A DNA stretch of 64,000 bases, taken from the NCBI RefSeq assembly GCF_051013375.1, contig NZ_CP142125.1. One strand, 5' to 3'. The translations under genes and the position numbers were made by a program. Shown here one piece after another: positions 9,741 to 17,986 of the stretch (positions within the stretch are counted from its first letter, which is position 1; each line of letters begins with the position of its first letter). Under the pieces are notes generated by a model that saw only the letters and a list, made by a program, of their open reading frames with translations, did not search any database and was not told the DNA's origin. This DNA comes from Kordia algicida (lineage in GTDB: Bacteria > Bacteroidota > Bacteroidia > Flavobacteriales > Flavobacteriaceae).

Positions 9741-11087
9741 TTAAGAATCAAAAATTTGAAGTTCTTTAACAGCTCTATTAATTATTCTCTCATCGATATA
9801 ATGTCTTTGTAGAATCTCATCAGAGGTATGAGAGGATAAAGATTTTGTATCTCCGCTTAGGGTCGAGTTTAGATAACTAAGGTATGTTTTTCTCAGGCAT
9901 TTTAATTGCAAATCACGATCTGTATTAAGCTTTTTATAATAATGTGAAAAACCCTTCGATAGATTATTCATAATTGCAATTGTAGAAGTTTTTGAACGAT
10001 CAGGAACTAAAATATAATTGTGACTTCCTTTATTTTCATTATACCCTAGTCTTAGCAATAACTTTAATAGGCTTTTGGTTACGGGAATAATTTTCGGGGC
10101 AACGTTATCATTGAATCCTTCTCCTTTTTGGCGTTGAACTTTCAAATTCGGAACTACAATATAGGTGGGTTCATTTTCAATTTCTTTAATCATATTCCAT
10201 TTGAGTTCCACAATTTCCTCACGTCTACCACCTGTATGAAGTGCTAATTCAAAACCATCTTTTAAATAGGATTTATATCTATTTCTTTTAGTTTGCCCCT
10301 CATATACAATCCCATTTTCAGGGGATAAAATAGCTAACAAATCTTTGAATTCTTTTCCACTAATAGTTTCTTTTTTAACGGCAACTGTTCTTTTTCTAAC
10401 ATCTTCAAAAGGATTATAAATATTGAGTTTAAATTTTTTAATAGCCCATTTAAAAAAACCTTTTACCGAAGTCATTTTATTGTTATAGGTTTTATTACTG
10501 TATTGTTTATCGACTAACAAATGTGAATGAAAATAGCCAACATGCGTATCATTTATCATATCGACCAGCATTAATTTTTTATTAATCTTGTTTTTAGTAA
10601 GTGCTTCATTAAATAATAACAAGCTTCTTTTTACTTCATTTTTATAATGATCTGATCTATTGACTTTTTTATGGTCAGGGACACCAATATCATTCAAAAA
10701 ATCAAGGTATCTGATCTGCGCATCAAATAAGTATACTCTTTTGTTTGTGTCATAAGGTAGTTCAGTAAAGGATAATTTCGCCTTAAATTCTTCTTCAAAT
10801 GCTATTGCTTGTGTCACAGCTTCATTATAAGTTTCTGCATTTAAGGTATTGCTTATAATTCTTTGGTTTTGTCCAGGATAATGTAATCGACTTTTATAGC
10901 GATGTTTTTCTGGAGACTTACATCTTGATAGTTTTGATTTGCTCTTACCGCACTCAGGTTCTTTTCTAATTACTTTTCCGTTACCTTGCTTAACAGTAGT
11001 TTTAGTATATGAGAAGTATTTTTTGCACTCATTGCAGTAGAGAAATAATCCCTTATGTCTTTTGCTGGGTAATTTCTTTCTTTTCAT
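9741..11087 (-). CDS. Tyrosine recombinase / site-specific integrase
   Basis: 448-aa integrase. The catalytic core is visible: first arginine in HTGGRREE (about residue 287), second arginine R399 in LKCLRKT, H420 in SHTSDE and nucleophile Y430 in RHYID. The histidine of the usual HxxR box is replaced by lysine (K396). The N-terminus carries a zinc-ribbon-like CNEC pair and further cysteines (residues 18-60), followed by an AP2-like and SAM-like arm/core-binding region. It probably catalyses integration and excision of the surrounding element. The gene lies 5 bp downstream of the 120-aa gene on the same strand, so the two are likely co-expressed. Confidence 0.9.
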   Translation of the reverse strand: MKRKKLPSKRHKGLFLYCNECKKYFSYTKTTVKQGNGKVIRKEPECGKSKSKLSRCKSPEKHRYKSRLHYPGQNQRIISNTLNAETYNEAVTQAIAFEEEFKAKLSFTELPYDTNKRVYLFDAQIRYLDFLNDIGVPDHKKVNRSDHYKNEVKRSLLLFNEALTKNKINKKLMLVDMINDTHVGYFHSHLLVDKQYSNKTYNNKMTSVKGFFKWAIKKFKLNIYNPFEDVRKRTVAVKKETISGKEFKDLLAILSPENGIVYEGQTKRNRYKSYLKDGFELALHTGGRREEIVELKWNMIKEIENEPTYIVVPNLKVQRQKGEGFNDNVAPKIIPVTKSLLKLLLRLGYNENKGSHNYILVPDRSKTSTIAIMNNLSKGFSHYYKKLNTDRDLQLKCLRKTYLSYLNSTLSGDTKSLSSHTSDEILQRHYIDERIINRAVKELQIFDS

Positions 11088-11092
11088 ATCCC

Positions 11093-11455
11093 TTAAGAAT
11101 TAGCAAATGATTTTGCAGTATCAGACATCGGAGTAATGGTATTAGAAATTTTTCTAATATTTAATTCAGGATTATCTTCAAGAAGCATAAGATATCCAAA
11201 TCGGTCATTGTCGATATAACACCTATAGAGTTCTTCCCATTTTTTCGGGTATTTTTTCTTTAGTTGTACAATCAAACTTTTATCAAGTTCCATATCTACT
11301 AAAAAGCGATGCACTACTGATTTATTACCGACAATTTGTATTTTGATGCCTACAGTCTCACACCAATTCTTTGCACTTCTAATCCCTCTCATTAGAAGAA
11401 TTTCACTTAATTTTTTTAAGTCAATAAATTTTTCATCTGTTTTTTTAATTTGCAT
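11093..11455 (-). CDS. Hypothetical protein in excisionase position
   Basis: 120-aa protein immediately upstream of the integrase on the same strand. I do not recognise a defined family. Its N-terminal half (IDLKKLSEILLMRGIRSAKNWCE) resembles the start of a winged or MerR-like helix-turn-helix as found in recombination directionality factors, and it is rich in lysine. The position next to the integrase and an inverted repeat in its leader suggest an excisionase or a small regulator. This is inference from context, not from a matched motif. Confidence 0.6.
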   Translation of the reverse strand: MQIKKTDEKFIDLKKLSEILLMRGIRSAKNWCETVGIKIQIVGNKSVVHRFLVDMELDKSLIVQLKKKYPKKWEELYRCYIDNDRFGYLMLLEDNPELNIRKISNTITPMSDTAKSFANS

Positions 11456-11466
11456 TTTAATTAAAT

Positions 11467-11499
11467 TAATACACTTCCGTTTCTGCGGTCAGTGTATTA
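11467..11499 (-). promoter_or_regulatory. Inverted repeat in the leader of the 120-aa gene
   Basis: TAATACACT and AGTGTATTA pair as outer arms, with CCG/CGG as inner arms, between the 254-aa regulator and the 120-aa gene. It lies 12 bp upstream of the latter's start, consistent with an operator or a leader hairpin. Confidence 0.5.
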
Positions 11500-11546
11500 G
11501 TTTGGACTTATCAGGGAAGCCAGTTTCCCATTTTTATTCTAAATTA

Positions 11547-12311
11547 TTATGTACGCTCTTTAATTGTTCTTTTGATTTGAACAATTTTTCCACGTGCTTG
11601 TTTAATTTCAATATGTTGATAATCGTGACCTTTTAAGATATTCAAAATCCGTTCGCCATTAGAAACGATCTCTGTACTTTCTATGGTATCAATCTCGCCA
11701 CCTTTCTTTATAATTTTCACAGATTCAAAGTTTTCAGATCGTAAGATCAATAGTACTTGAAGCTCATCTTTGCTGAGTCCTTTAAACTCATCTAGTGAAG
11801 GTTCTTCATATAGCGCTTCTATATTAAGTTTAATGAGTTGGTTAAGATTTAGGATTATATGATTTGTTAGTTTATTTGCTTGCATCTTATCAATGATTGC
11901 ATAGGCATTTAAAACTTGTGTATTTCCATTTTCATCAATAATGATGTAAATCGGATTTGCACTTTTAAAAATCTCGATAATGGCTAGATTTAAGATTTCA
12001 ATTTCTTCTCCCTTGTCCTGTTCATTTTCAATTATTTCATCAATGACTAATAGCTGATTTTTTATACTTATAATCTTTTCATTAGTAAAGCCAAACTTTT
12101 TCAATTCTTCGATGATGCCTATCCATAATATATCAACTAAACTGTATTTATTCCAACCTTTTTCAACAGGCTTGTAAAGTGGAATTAGCGATTCATTTTT
12201 CCAGACAAATAGTACTTGTGTGGAAACACCCGTGATAAATTTTGTGGGATAAATTTTTTTATTAAGCTTTTCATTAATAGTCGAAAAGCTTATTTTTTCT
12301 GTTTTTTTCAC
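11547..12311 (-). CDS. MerR-like putative transcriptional regulator
   Basis: 254-aa protein. Residues about 25-85 have the look of a MerR-type winged helix (TGVSTQVLFVWKNESLI, then YSLVDILWIGIIEELKKFGF and EKIISIKNQL). A long helical and mixed C-terminal region follows without a recognised ligand domain. No DNA-cleavage or catalytic motif was seen. It lies between the XRE-like gene and the excisionase-position gene, all on the minus strand, so it may control integrase expression. A 54-bp palindrome lies just upstream of its start. Confidence 0.6.
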   Translation of the reverse strand: MKKTEKISFSTINEKLNKKIYPTKFITGVSTQVLFVWKNESLIPLYKPVEKGWNKYSLVDILWIGIIEELKKFGFTNEKIISIKNQLLVIDEIIENEQDKGEEIEILNLAIIEIFKSANPIYIIIDENGNTQVLNAYAIIDKMQANKLTNHIILNLNQLIKLNIEALYEEPSLDEFKGLSKDELQVLLILRSENFESVKIIKKGGEIDTIESTEIVSNGERILNILKGHDYQHIEIKQARGKIVQIKRTIKERT

Positions 12312-12342
12312 GATTTATTTAATTTTTTTTAAAAGTACACAA

Positions 12343-12396
12343 AAAAATCAAACCACTTTTATTTTTAACGTTAAAAATAAAAGTGGTTTGATTTTT
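12343..12396 (-). terminator. 54-bp perfect palindrome between two regulators
   Basis: Each arm is 27 bp with no loop, centred at AACGTT (12369/12370). On the minus strand it lies 46 bp after the XRE-like gene and ends in a run of T, so an intrinsic terminator is the simplest reading. The perfect symmetry without a spacer is more than a terminator needs, so an operator role for the flanking regulators is possible. Confidence 0.75.
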
Positions 12397-12442
12397 ATAA
12401 AATTAACTATCTGTTTATTAGCTAATTAAACAATTAATTTTT

Positions 12443-13096
12443 CTATTTCATTTTTTCAATTAATTTTTTTAAAGTTTTATTTTCGTTATCTTTTGAAATA
12501 ATTAATTCATTATTTAATTTTTTGATGCTTTTTTCTAAAAAATCAATTTTTTCATTTAATTCGAGAATTCTTGTCTGATAATCCACTTTAATTATTTTCA
12601 AAATATTATAAAAAAATTGTGAAGCATCTTTTGGAAGTAATTTTGAAAATGTCCAGATAAGTGTATCAAGTTTAAAAGTTTTGGCTAATTGTTCATGCTC
12701 AAAACTTATAAAGTCTTCAATTTTATCAGTATCAAATTTGATATCTTCTTCTTTAAATTTTTCCTTCCCAAGCGCTATCTTTTTCTTCTGTTTGTGAGCT
12801 GGTAAAAAATTATTTAAGTCGTATGTAAACTCAGTATTTTCATGGTAGAAGTAATTCATATCCACATTATACTCTTTTGCAAAATTTATAAGGGCTTTGT
12901 GTGTTATATGATTTTTTCCTTTGCTAACTCTTGAGATAAGTCCCATACTTTGGGGATAGATTAGTTTATTAATACCGTTGTAGCTATCAGGTTTAATTCC
13001 TGCACTTTTAGAATCTTTGACTATTTGATCGATGGCTTTTATAAAAAGCTCATCAATTTTAATGATTTGATTTTTTTTAGGGTAGTTTTTTTCCAT
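12443..13096 (-). CDS. XRE-like HTH putative repressor
   Basis: 217-aa protein using ATG at 13096; a longer version from TTG at 13117 is possible but less likely. The N-terminal ~90 residues resemble a lambda-repressor-like helix-turn-helix (SMGLISRVSKGKNHITHKALINFAKEYNVDMNYF). The C-terminus is a heptad-patterned coiled coil (ILELNEKIDFLEKSIKKL), likely for oligomerisation. It faces the iteron array divergently and is a candidate repressor of the plus-strand replication genes. No peptidase motif of LexA/CI type was seen. Confidence 0.7.
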   Translation of the reverse strand: MEKNYPKKNQIIKIDELFIKAIDQIVKDSKSAGIKPDSYNGINKLIYPQSMGLISRVSKGKNHITHKALINFAKEYNVDMNYFYHENTEFTYDLNNFLPAHKQKKKIALGKEKFKEEDIKFDTDKIEDFISFEHEQLAKTFKLDTLIWTFSKLLPKDASQFFYNILKIIKVDYQTRILELNEKIDFLEKSIKKLNNELIISKDNENKTLKKLIEKMK

Positions 13097-13444
13097 AAAT
13101 AAAAGGTTTATTTTCAATAGTTACTGAAAATTTTAAGGTTTAGGTACATTTCACATAAAAGTTATTCAATTATTTTTGGTAAAATTTAGTTGTTTTTATT
13201 TATATTTGGTCGTGTTTGTCATCAAATATAATAAAATTTAGGTAAAATTTATATAAAAGTTTGGTTAATTTTTAGTTTAATTTATACAAAAGTTTGTTAA
13301 TTTTTTATATAAAGTTTGGCGAAGTTTGCTATAAAGTTTGTTCTAATTTATACAAAACTTTGTTAACATTTATAAGAGTTTGATGTGGTTTCCATAAAGT
13401 TTTGTTAAAGCTTATCAAAACATGGGTAACGCCTAAATTATAAC
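13097..13444. other. Divergent intergenic region with iterons, candidate replication origin
   Basis: Very AT-rich spacer between the minus-strand XRE-like gene and the plus-strand replication-like genes. It contains the phased repeat array annotated separately and further partial matches upstream (around 13155 and 13259). The promoters for both directions must lie here, but no certain -7 or -33 pair was identified. Confidence 0.6.
13279..13430 (+). repeat. 22-bp iteron array, seven units
   Basis: Seven tandem units with lengths 22, 22, 22, 22, 20, 22 and 22 bp share a core like TATAnAAAGTTTGTTAA. The central G (or C) of the core falls at 13292, 13314, 13336, 13358, 13378, 13399 and 13421, about two helical turns apart. 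One further core lies 33 bp upstream (13259). This spacing is typical of iterons bound by a replication initiator or of a stacked operator. It directly precedes an HTH gene and a winged-helix protein gene. Confidence 0.8.
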
Positions 13445-13759
13445 TTGACTAGCACTTATAAGATTGACATTAAAACCCTTTTATATATGTATTGCTCAGA
13501 AGACTATAAGTCGTTAAAAAAAAGGATGATGTCGTTATTCGACAATCCAACAACAGAAGTTGCAAATCGTTCTGGACGTTCGCAACCCACTGTCAGTAAA
13601 TTTTTCAATGAAGTAACGATAAGGCAAAAATCTTGGATGTCTTGTTACGAGGCTTGTTTGGAGCTTGTAGAAGAACAAGAAGCCAAGCTGAAGAAACTCT
13701 ATGAAAAATCCAATAAGCTGATAAGCAAAGATGAATCAGCAATTAAAAAGGAACAATAG
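13445..13759 (+). CDS. Small HTH protein downstream of the iterons
   Basis: 104 aa from TTG at 13445, or 90 aa from ATG at 13487. Both starts are plausible, and the extra residues do not resemble a known domain. Residues 38-60 (TEVANRSGRSQPTVSKFFN) read as a helix-turn-helix, and the C-terminus is a lysine/glutamate-rich helix. It is the first gene after the iteron array, so it may bind the array or regulate the replication protein two genes downstream. Confidence 0.6.
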   Translation: MTSTYKIDIKTLLYMYCSEDYKSLKKRMMSLFDNPTTEVANRSGRSQPTVSKFFNEVTIRQKSWMSCYEACLELVEEQEAKLKKLYEKSNKLISKDESAIKKEQ

Positions 13760-13762
13760 CTT

Positions 13763-13942
13763 ATGAAAAAGTCCATTGTTCAAAAAGATAATGAGGTGGT
13801 AAAGGCTCATATCGAAAGCATTAAACATGATATTGAGATGTTAAAAAAACACGCTAATCCAAACCTACGTCGCAGACAGCAGAAACTGATGCGTCGAAAT
13901 TGTTCCACAGATGAACATCATTCATTTTTCAACGGTTTTTAA
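13763..13942 (+). CDS. Small basic hypothetical protein (59 aa)
   Basis: A short open frame begins 3 bp after the preceding stop and overlaps the next gene start by 32 bp. The product is helical and basic (HIESIKHDIEMLKKH, then LRRRQQKLMRR). No family is recognised. Tight spacing supports translation as part of the run, but it could be non-coding leader for the next gene. Confidence 0.45.
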   Translation: MKKSIVQKDNEVVKAHIESIKHDIEMLKKHANPNLRRRQQKLMRRNCSTDEHHSFFNGF

Positions 13943-15251
13943 GCGATTAGATCAATTTGTAAAACATCATAATTCAAACAGCGACAAGCTTTCTAATCAT
14001 TTGCGACAACCCATTGTTGCAACGGCAAAAGAAATTATCAAAATTTATGGTTTATCACTTTTAAAGGCTCATAAAATCAAGCCTTTAGAAGTGGATCATA
14101 TTCCACCCTTAGAAACCAATAGCGAGCAACTAGCAAAAATGGCTCATGTTAGTACAAGGACTATCAGAAGGCATATACAGCGCCTATTAGATGCTAAAGT
14201 ACTTACCGAAAAAGTTTATAAAGGTAGAAAGGCGAATTACCAGCTTCGTTTTAACTCAAATATTCTGTTGATAAGCGGTTTAAAACCCGTTAATAAAGAC
14301 GAATTTTTGGAAGATGACCAAAAAAAGAAAACTGCTGATAATCAGTTTTTTAAAAATTCTTTACGGACAACTTGTCCGCAATCTGACTCTAGTAACAATA
14401 GTTACATAAATAATATAATAATAGCAGTTGATAACAAAATTAAAAGGAGTTCGCTTGCGCTCACGACACATTATTTTTCTGGAAACAAAACTGGAAACAA
14501 ATTTACAGGATACGTAGAGAAGGAAGGCGCAAAAAGGAGTAACGAGCCACCCTTGAAAGGCACACCAGGCGCGCAAAAAAATGTTCCAAAAGATGATAAA
14601 ATCAGCAAAAAATACTCCTCAAATTTAAGTGATTTACAAAATAGTGTTGTAGAGAAGGAAGGACAAAGCAAACAAGTCATAAAACAAGCAAAAGACACAG
14701 CTTCAATGCCTGAGACTTGTTGCTTTTCCTCCCTTAATCTCTATGTGGATTCACTATGGAATCTCTCTAAAGAGACGATCTATAAAAATACTTTTCTCAC
14801 TAAAAATCAGCAGTTAAGGGCAAAAGAGTTGTTACGGGATTGGTATGCGCCAGTATCAGAGCAAAACTTGGCAAAAGTTCATAATATTTATGTTCAGCGT
14901 ATTGAATTGGTACGTAAATATCTAGCAAAAGATTCTAAAAATAGGTACGTTCAATTGCCTGATAGGTACTTTGATGTGACTAACAAATATGGATTTACAG
15001 GAACAAAAGCTTGGTATGAAATTCATATGAAAGCAAAGCGAAAGACTCGGGACAAACTGATGCTACACGCTCAAATTCGACGTTTTATAAATAACGAGGA
15101 AAAAGACACTTCAAAACAACTTTCTCGTTTACAGCTTTTTAAGGATTGTGAAAAGCGTGTTGAAAGCCTTAATTCTCCTGAATTGATGGATCAATTCTAT
15201 GCTACAATTTTAAACAAAACATCATTCAATCACTCACAGTATAATACATGA
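13911..15251 (+). CDS. Winged-helix DNA-binding protein, candidate replication initiator
   Basis: 446-aa protein. Residues about 60-110 form a GntR/Rep-like winged helix (EQLAKMAHVSTRTIRRHIQRLLDAKVL read in part: SEQLAKMAHVSTRTIRRH, then wing GRKANYQL). The middle is polar and probably disordered (QSDSSNNS and following Ser/Lys-rich stretch), and the C-terminal third is helical and basic. It lies downstream of a 22-bp iteron array and two small genes, which is the usual place for an iteron-binding initiator. No Rep endonuclease or helicase motif was seen, so the initiator role is inference from context. Confidence 0.55.
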   Translation: MNIIHFSTVFKRLDQFVKHHNSNSDKLSNHLRQPIVATAKEIIKIYGLSLLKAHKIKPLEVDHIPPLETNSEQLAKMAHVSTRTIRRHIQRLLDAKVLTEKVYKGRKANYQLRFNSNILLISGLKPVNKDEFLEDDQKKKTADNQFFKNSLRTTCPQSDSSNNSYINNIIIAVDNKIKRSSLALTTHYFSGNKTGNKFTGYVEKEGAKRSNEPPLKGTPGAQKNVPKDDKISKKYSSNLSDLQNSVVEKEGQSKQVIKQAKDTASMPETCCFSSLNLYVDSLWNLSKETIYKNTFLTKNQQLRAKELLRDWYAPVSEQNLAKVHNIYVQRIELVRKYLAKDSKNRYVQLPDRYFDVTNKYGFTGTKAWYEIHMKAKRKTRDKLMLHAQIRRFINNEEKDTSKQLSRLQLFKDCEKRVESLNSPELMDQFYATILNKTSFNHSQYNT

Positions 15252-15255
15252 TAAA

Positions 15256-15744
15256 ATGAAAAAAACATCAAAAAACACCCTTAGTACATTCAGTCAAAAG
15301 ATTAGAAATGCCGTTACAGACTTATCCGTTGATATTTTTGGCTATGAGAAAATGGTAACCAAAAATATTATCCAAAATACAGCATTTATTTCAAGTAAAA
15401 CCAAGATTCCAAAAGCACGTCTTTTTTTAAAAATTGTGCAAAAAGATCATACAATCAAAGCCTATTTGTTCGATCAATCTAAAGCCATTCAAGCCATTCC
15501 AACAAAAGAACTTGCCTATTTCTTTATTGACAGAGAAACCGCAGAATTATCAAGAATTCAGAACAAAATTGCCTTTAGTATCAAGAAATACTTGAATGAT
15601 TTTGCATTAAAAAATGGTTTGAACGTTGAAAATCTTGCCGTATGGATTCATGTCAAAGATGAAAAAGTCATCATTGATGCATTTGATAAGGATCAATTTG
15701 TAAAAGAAATATCAATGAGTTCATTAATTAAATTTTTTAGGTAA
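15256..15744 (+). CDS. Hypothetical protein (162 aa)
   Basis: Starts 4 bp after the winged-helix gene and overlaps the next gene by 1 bp, so it belongs to the same transcription unit. The sequence is mixed alpha/beta (KARLFLKIVQKDHTIKAYLF, VWIHVKDEKVIIDAF) with no recognised motif, signal peptide or membrane segment. Function unknown. Confidence 0.7.
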   Translation: MKKTSKNTLSTFSQKIRNAVTDLSVDIFGYEKMVTKNIIQNTAFISSKTKIPKARLFLKIVQKDHTIKAYLFDQSKAIQAIPTKELAYFFIDRETAELSRIQNKIAFSIKKYLNDFALKNGLNVENLAVWIHVKDEKVIIDAFDKDQFVKEISMSSLIKFFR

Positions 15745-16025
15745 TGAGCGCATCAAAAGGTTGGAAATTAAAGCAGGATTCAGAAACCAAATTAATCGTT
15801 TGGTTTGCTGATGGAAATGTGAGAACTCTGTATTCTATCGATTGGAATTATAAGTTTTCACAGACAAAAAAACGTGAGATTGGACTCGCTCGCTTTTACA
15901 AAAAGATTGAAGATTATGGAGCTAAAGTAAAAGTCGCAGAAATCTATGAAATGAGTTCAGGAATACGTATAGCGAAGTTTATTAGCGGAGTAGAAGTAGC
16001 AATTAATCAACAAGAAAATCAATGA
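15744..16025 (+). CDS. Hypothetical protein (93 aa)
   Basis: Small basic protein overlapping both neighbours by 1-4 bp. The sequence shows beta-rich segments (ETKLIVWFADGNVRTLYSI) and a helix (REIGLARFYKKIEDYGAKV). I do not recognise the family. Translational coupling to the flanking genes suggests a joint role in the element. Confidence 0.7.
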   Translation: MSASKGWKLKQDSETKLIVWFADGNVRTLYSIDWNYKFSQTKKREIGLARFYKKIEDYGAKVKVAEIYEMSSGIRIAKFISGVEVAINQQENQ

Positions 16026-17179
16026 AAAAAATAATCCATTTAAAAGAAAAATTAGCTTCAAATTCAAGGTTCAGCACCAAATATGATTTGGGCGAAGATG
16101 ATAAAATTCACTTACTCTATGTATCTCCGAAATTAAATGCGACAGGGTATTATCGTTTAATTTCACAAGCACTAGAATTAGATAAAACAAACACGCATAA
16201 AAGTATTATTACAAACATAGATAGTAATGATTTTAATAATTCATTAAATGACCTTACAACGGTACTAGATGAGCGTTTGTTAGTGTGGGCAGATTATATC
16301 ATATTTCCACCTATTTTTAGTGATATTACCTATCTATTAAAAGCAATTGAGGCGTTTAATCCAATGATTCAAATTACCTTTAATATAGATCAGAATTATT
16401 TTGCCTTAAATGCTATGAGTTATGATAAGAGAAAAATTTCACAGATCGAATTGCATAACCTGGAGAATAATTTAGCGTGTGCGGATCTATTGTTAGTTGC
16501 CAATTTAAAATTCAAAAACTTTTTACATCGATATATAAATTTGCGTCATCCAAATGCTGATGTGGTAACTGGGTTTATTCCAAATTTAATTTCTCAAATT
16601 GGATATGAAAGTATGCCGAAAATCATTAAAAACGATACAGAATTATTTCGTCTTGGACTCATAAAGCCAACTTTGGAAGATTTGAATTTCATAAAAGAGT
16701 TATTCAAAAAAATGAGTAAAGAATTAAAAGACAAAATTCAAGTGGTTTGTTTAGGCAGTTCTACTACCTATGAGCTTATAGAGAAGCTGGACTTACAAAA
16801 TGATATAGAATTTCATAAAACAGTTCATTTTAAAACCTTCTTTTTTAAATTGAATCAGCTAAGGCTTGATTCAGCTATGCTCTTGGCAAAAGATACTACC
16901 TACAACAAACATCACAGTAGTTATCTGTTTTTGGAACTGTCAGCATTTGGAATTCCGACGATTACCTCAATTTATCATTCGGCAAGTAACAATATTACTG
17001 ATGGAGTGGATGGACTCTTAGCCTCGATAGAACCTGAATGGATAAAGGCGCTTGATCTGTTGATTAACGTGAAAGGTATTAAAGAAGAAATTGGAAGTAT
17101 GGCAATTAAAAATGTGTGGAAGAACCATAGCTTTTCAAAGAAGCAAATTCAGAATATTAGTCAAGAAATTTTCTTTTAA
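16022..17179 (+). CDS. GT-B fold glycosyltransferase-like protein
   Basis: 385-aa protein with the overall look of a glycosyltransferase family 4-like enzyme. The N-terminal half begins with a beta-alpha start (IHLLYVSPKLNATGYYRL), and the C-terminal half has the nucleotide-sugar-site pattern (SSYLFLELSAFGIPTITS, then NITDGVDGLLAS). No signal peptide or membrane segment was seen. It overlaps the preceding gene by 4 bp and ends the transcription unit before a terminator. A cytoplasmic glycosyltransferase in a replication-gene run is unusual. Possible acceptors are surface glycans or modified DNA bases; neither is shown by the sequence. Confidence 0.7.
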   Translation: MKKIIHLKEKLASNSRFSTKYDLGEDDKIHLLYVSPKLNATGYYRLISQALELDKTNTHKSIITNIDSNDFNNSLNDLTTVLDERLLVWADYIIFPPIFSDITYLLKAIEAFNPMIQITFNIDQNYFALNAMSYDKRKISQIELHNLENNLACADLLLVANLKFKNFLHRYINLRHPNADVVTGFIPNLISQIGYESMPKIIKNDTELFRLGLIKPTLEDLNFIKELFKKMSKELKDKIQVVCLGSSTTYELIEKLDLQNDIEFHKTVHFKTFFFKLNQLRLDSAMLLAKDTTYNKHHSSYLFLELSAFGIPTITSIYHSASNNITDGVDGLLASIEPEWIKALDLLINVKGIKEEIGSMAIKNVWKNHSFSKKQIQNISQEIFF

Positions 17180-17189
17180 TTGATAAAAA

Positions 17190-17219
17190 AGAAAAGCCTT
17201 GTTAGGGCAAGGCTTTTCT
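17190..17219. terminator. Bidirectional terminator after the glycosyltransferase gene
   Basis: A 12-bp stem (AGAAAAGCCTTG / CAAGGCTTTTCT) with a 6-nt loop lies 10 bp after the stop. On the minus strand it is followed by six T, so it can also end transcription from the 17368-17986 genes. Confidence 0.8.
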
Positions 17220-17367
17220 GTTCAGCACAATTTTAGTTTTACGATAATTTAGTGGTAAATGCTAAAAAGAACCATGATATGCTGAACGTTTAAAATAGGA
17301 ATCCTTAATTGAGGTATCAAGGATTCCATCTGATAAAAAAAGGGTACTACAGTTTGGGAATTTTAGG

Positions 17368-17487
17368 TCATAGGATTTTATCCAAATTATAATATAGTGC
17401 CACAATCACAAATACAACGATAAAAAGAATTGCGAATAAAAATCCAGCAATAAAGCCTTTTAGGAATTGTAATTTATAAGCGTTCAT
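17368..17487 (-). CDS. Small single-pass membrane protein (39 aa)
   Basis: Using the ATG at 17487 rather than the longer open frame to 17634, which overlaps the lipoprotein gene. The product is a short basic N-terminus (MNAYKLQFLKG) and one strongly hydrophobic segment (AGFLFAILFIVVFVIVALYY). It begins 22 bp after the lipoprotein stop. A small toxin-like or accessory membrane peptide is possible; no family is recognised. Confidence 0.5.
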   Translation of the reverse strand: MNAYKLQFLKGFIAGFLFAILFIVVFVIVALYYNLDKIL

Positions 17488-17509
17488 AATATGCTCTATT
17501 GACCTTTTT

Positions 17510-17986
17510 TCATTGGTTGGGTAATAATGATTCTGTTTTAAAGCAAGTATCAATACCTTCAGTGATACATGGGGTACAAATACCTTCATTATTTGTTGAT
17601 CGTTTGGGTAGGCAACCAATGGTACAACCTTCACAAATTAAAATTGTATTTCCTGAAGTTATATAGAGTGAATTATATTCCTTATTTAATACATATGAAA
17701 TCTGTAATGAACGATCTTTAGTATTGCCTATGAGTTGAATAATATTTAAAGAATTATTGTCAAAAGCCTTACTAGAATCGATATTGATTTCATTTATTTT
17801 GATCTCTTTTTTTTTGATTTGTAATATGTCATTTTCTAGTTGTTTAATTAGTTTTTGTTTATCATTGAAAACGATTTGATGATCTACTATTTTAGCAATC
17901 GTTTCTTCAGCATCTAATTTTTTGTTGTCTCTACAACTACTACAGAGTATAAGTGTGACCAAGATTAAAACTATTTTTTCTTTCAT
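17510..17986 (-). CDS. Putative lipoprotein (158 aa)
   Basis: The N-terminal signal peptide has a lipobox-like end (LVTLILCSSC, cysteine at about 18), so outer- or inner-membrane lipid anchoring is expected. The middle is a lysine-rich coiled-coil-like segment, and the C-terminus has a cysteine cluster (CEGCTIGC, then CTPC) that could bind metal or form disulfides. No known family. It is followed by the 39-aa membrane peptide gene. Confidence 0.65.
   Translation of the reverse strand: MKEKIVLILVTLILCSSCRDNKKLDAEETIAKIVDHQIVFNDKQKLIKQLENDILQIKKKEIKINEINIDSSKAFDNNSLNIIQLIGNTKDRSLQISYVLNKEYNSLYITSGNTILICEGCTIGCLPKRSTNNEGICTPCITEGIDTCFKTESLLPNQ

Larger units (their letters stand above)
9741..17179. 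mobile_element. Core of a putative integrated element (integrase to glycosyltransferase)
   Basis: A recombinase gene next to repeat-rich DNA, a small protein in the excisionase position, MerR-like and XRE-like regulators, a 22-bp iteron array and a winged-helix candidate replication protein together look like an integrated plasmid-, phage- or ICE-like element. The right boundary is uncertain. The terminator at 17190 closes the main plus-strand transcription unit, but the element may continue through 19.8 kb or further. No structural phage or conjugation genes were recognised in this stretch. Confidence 0.55.

Noticed and set aside
11343..11636. 97-codon plus-strand frame across the excisionase-position gene
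   Set aside because: Spans the ends of two minus-strand genes and their intergenic hairpin, with no features of its own.
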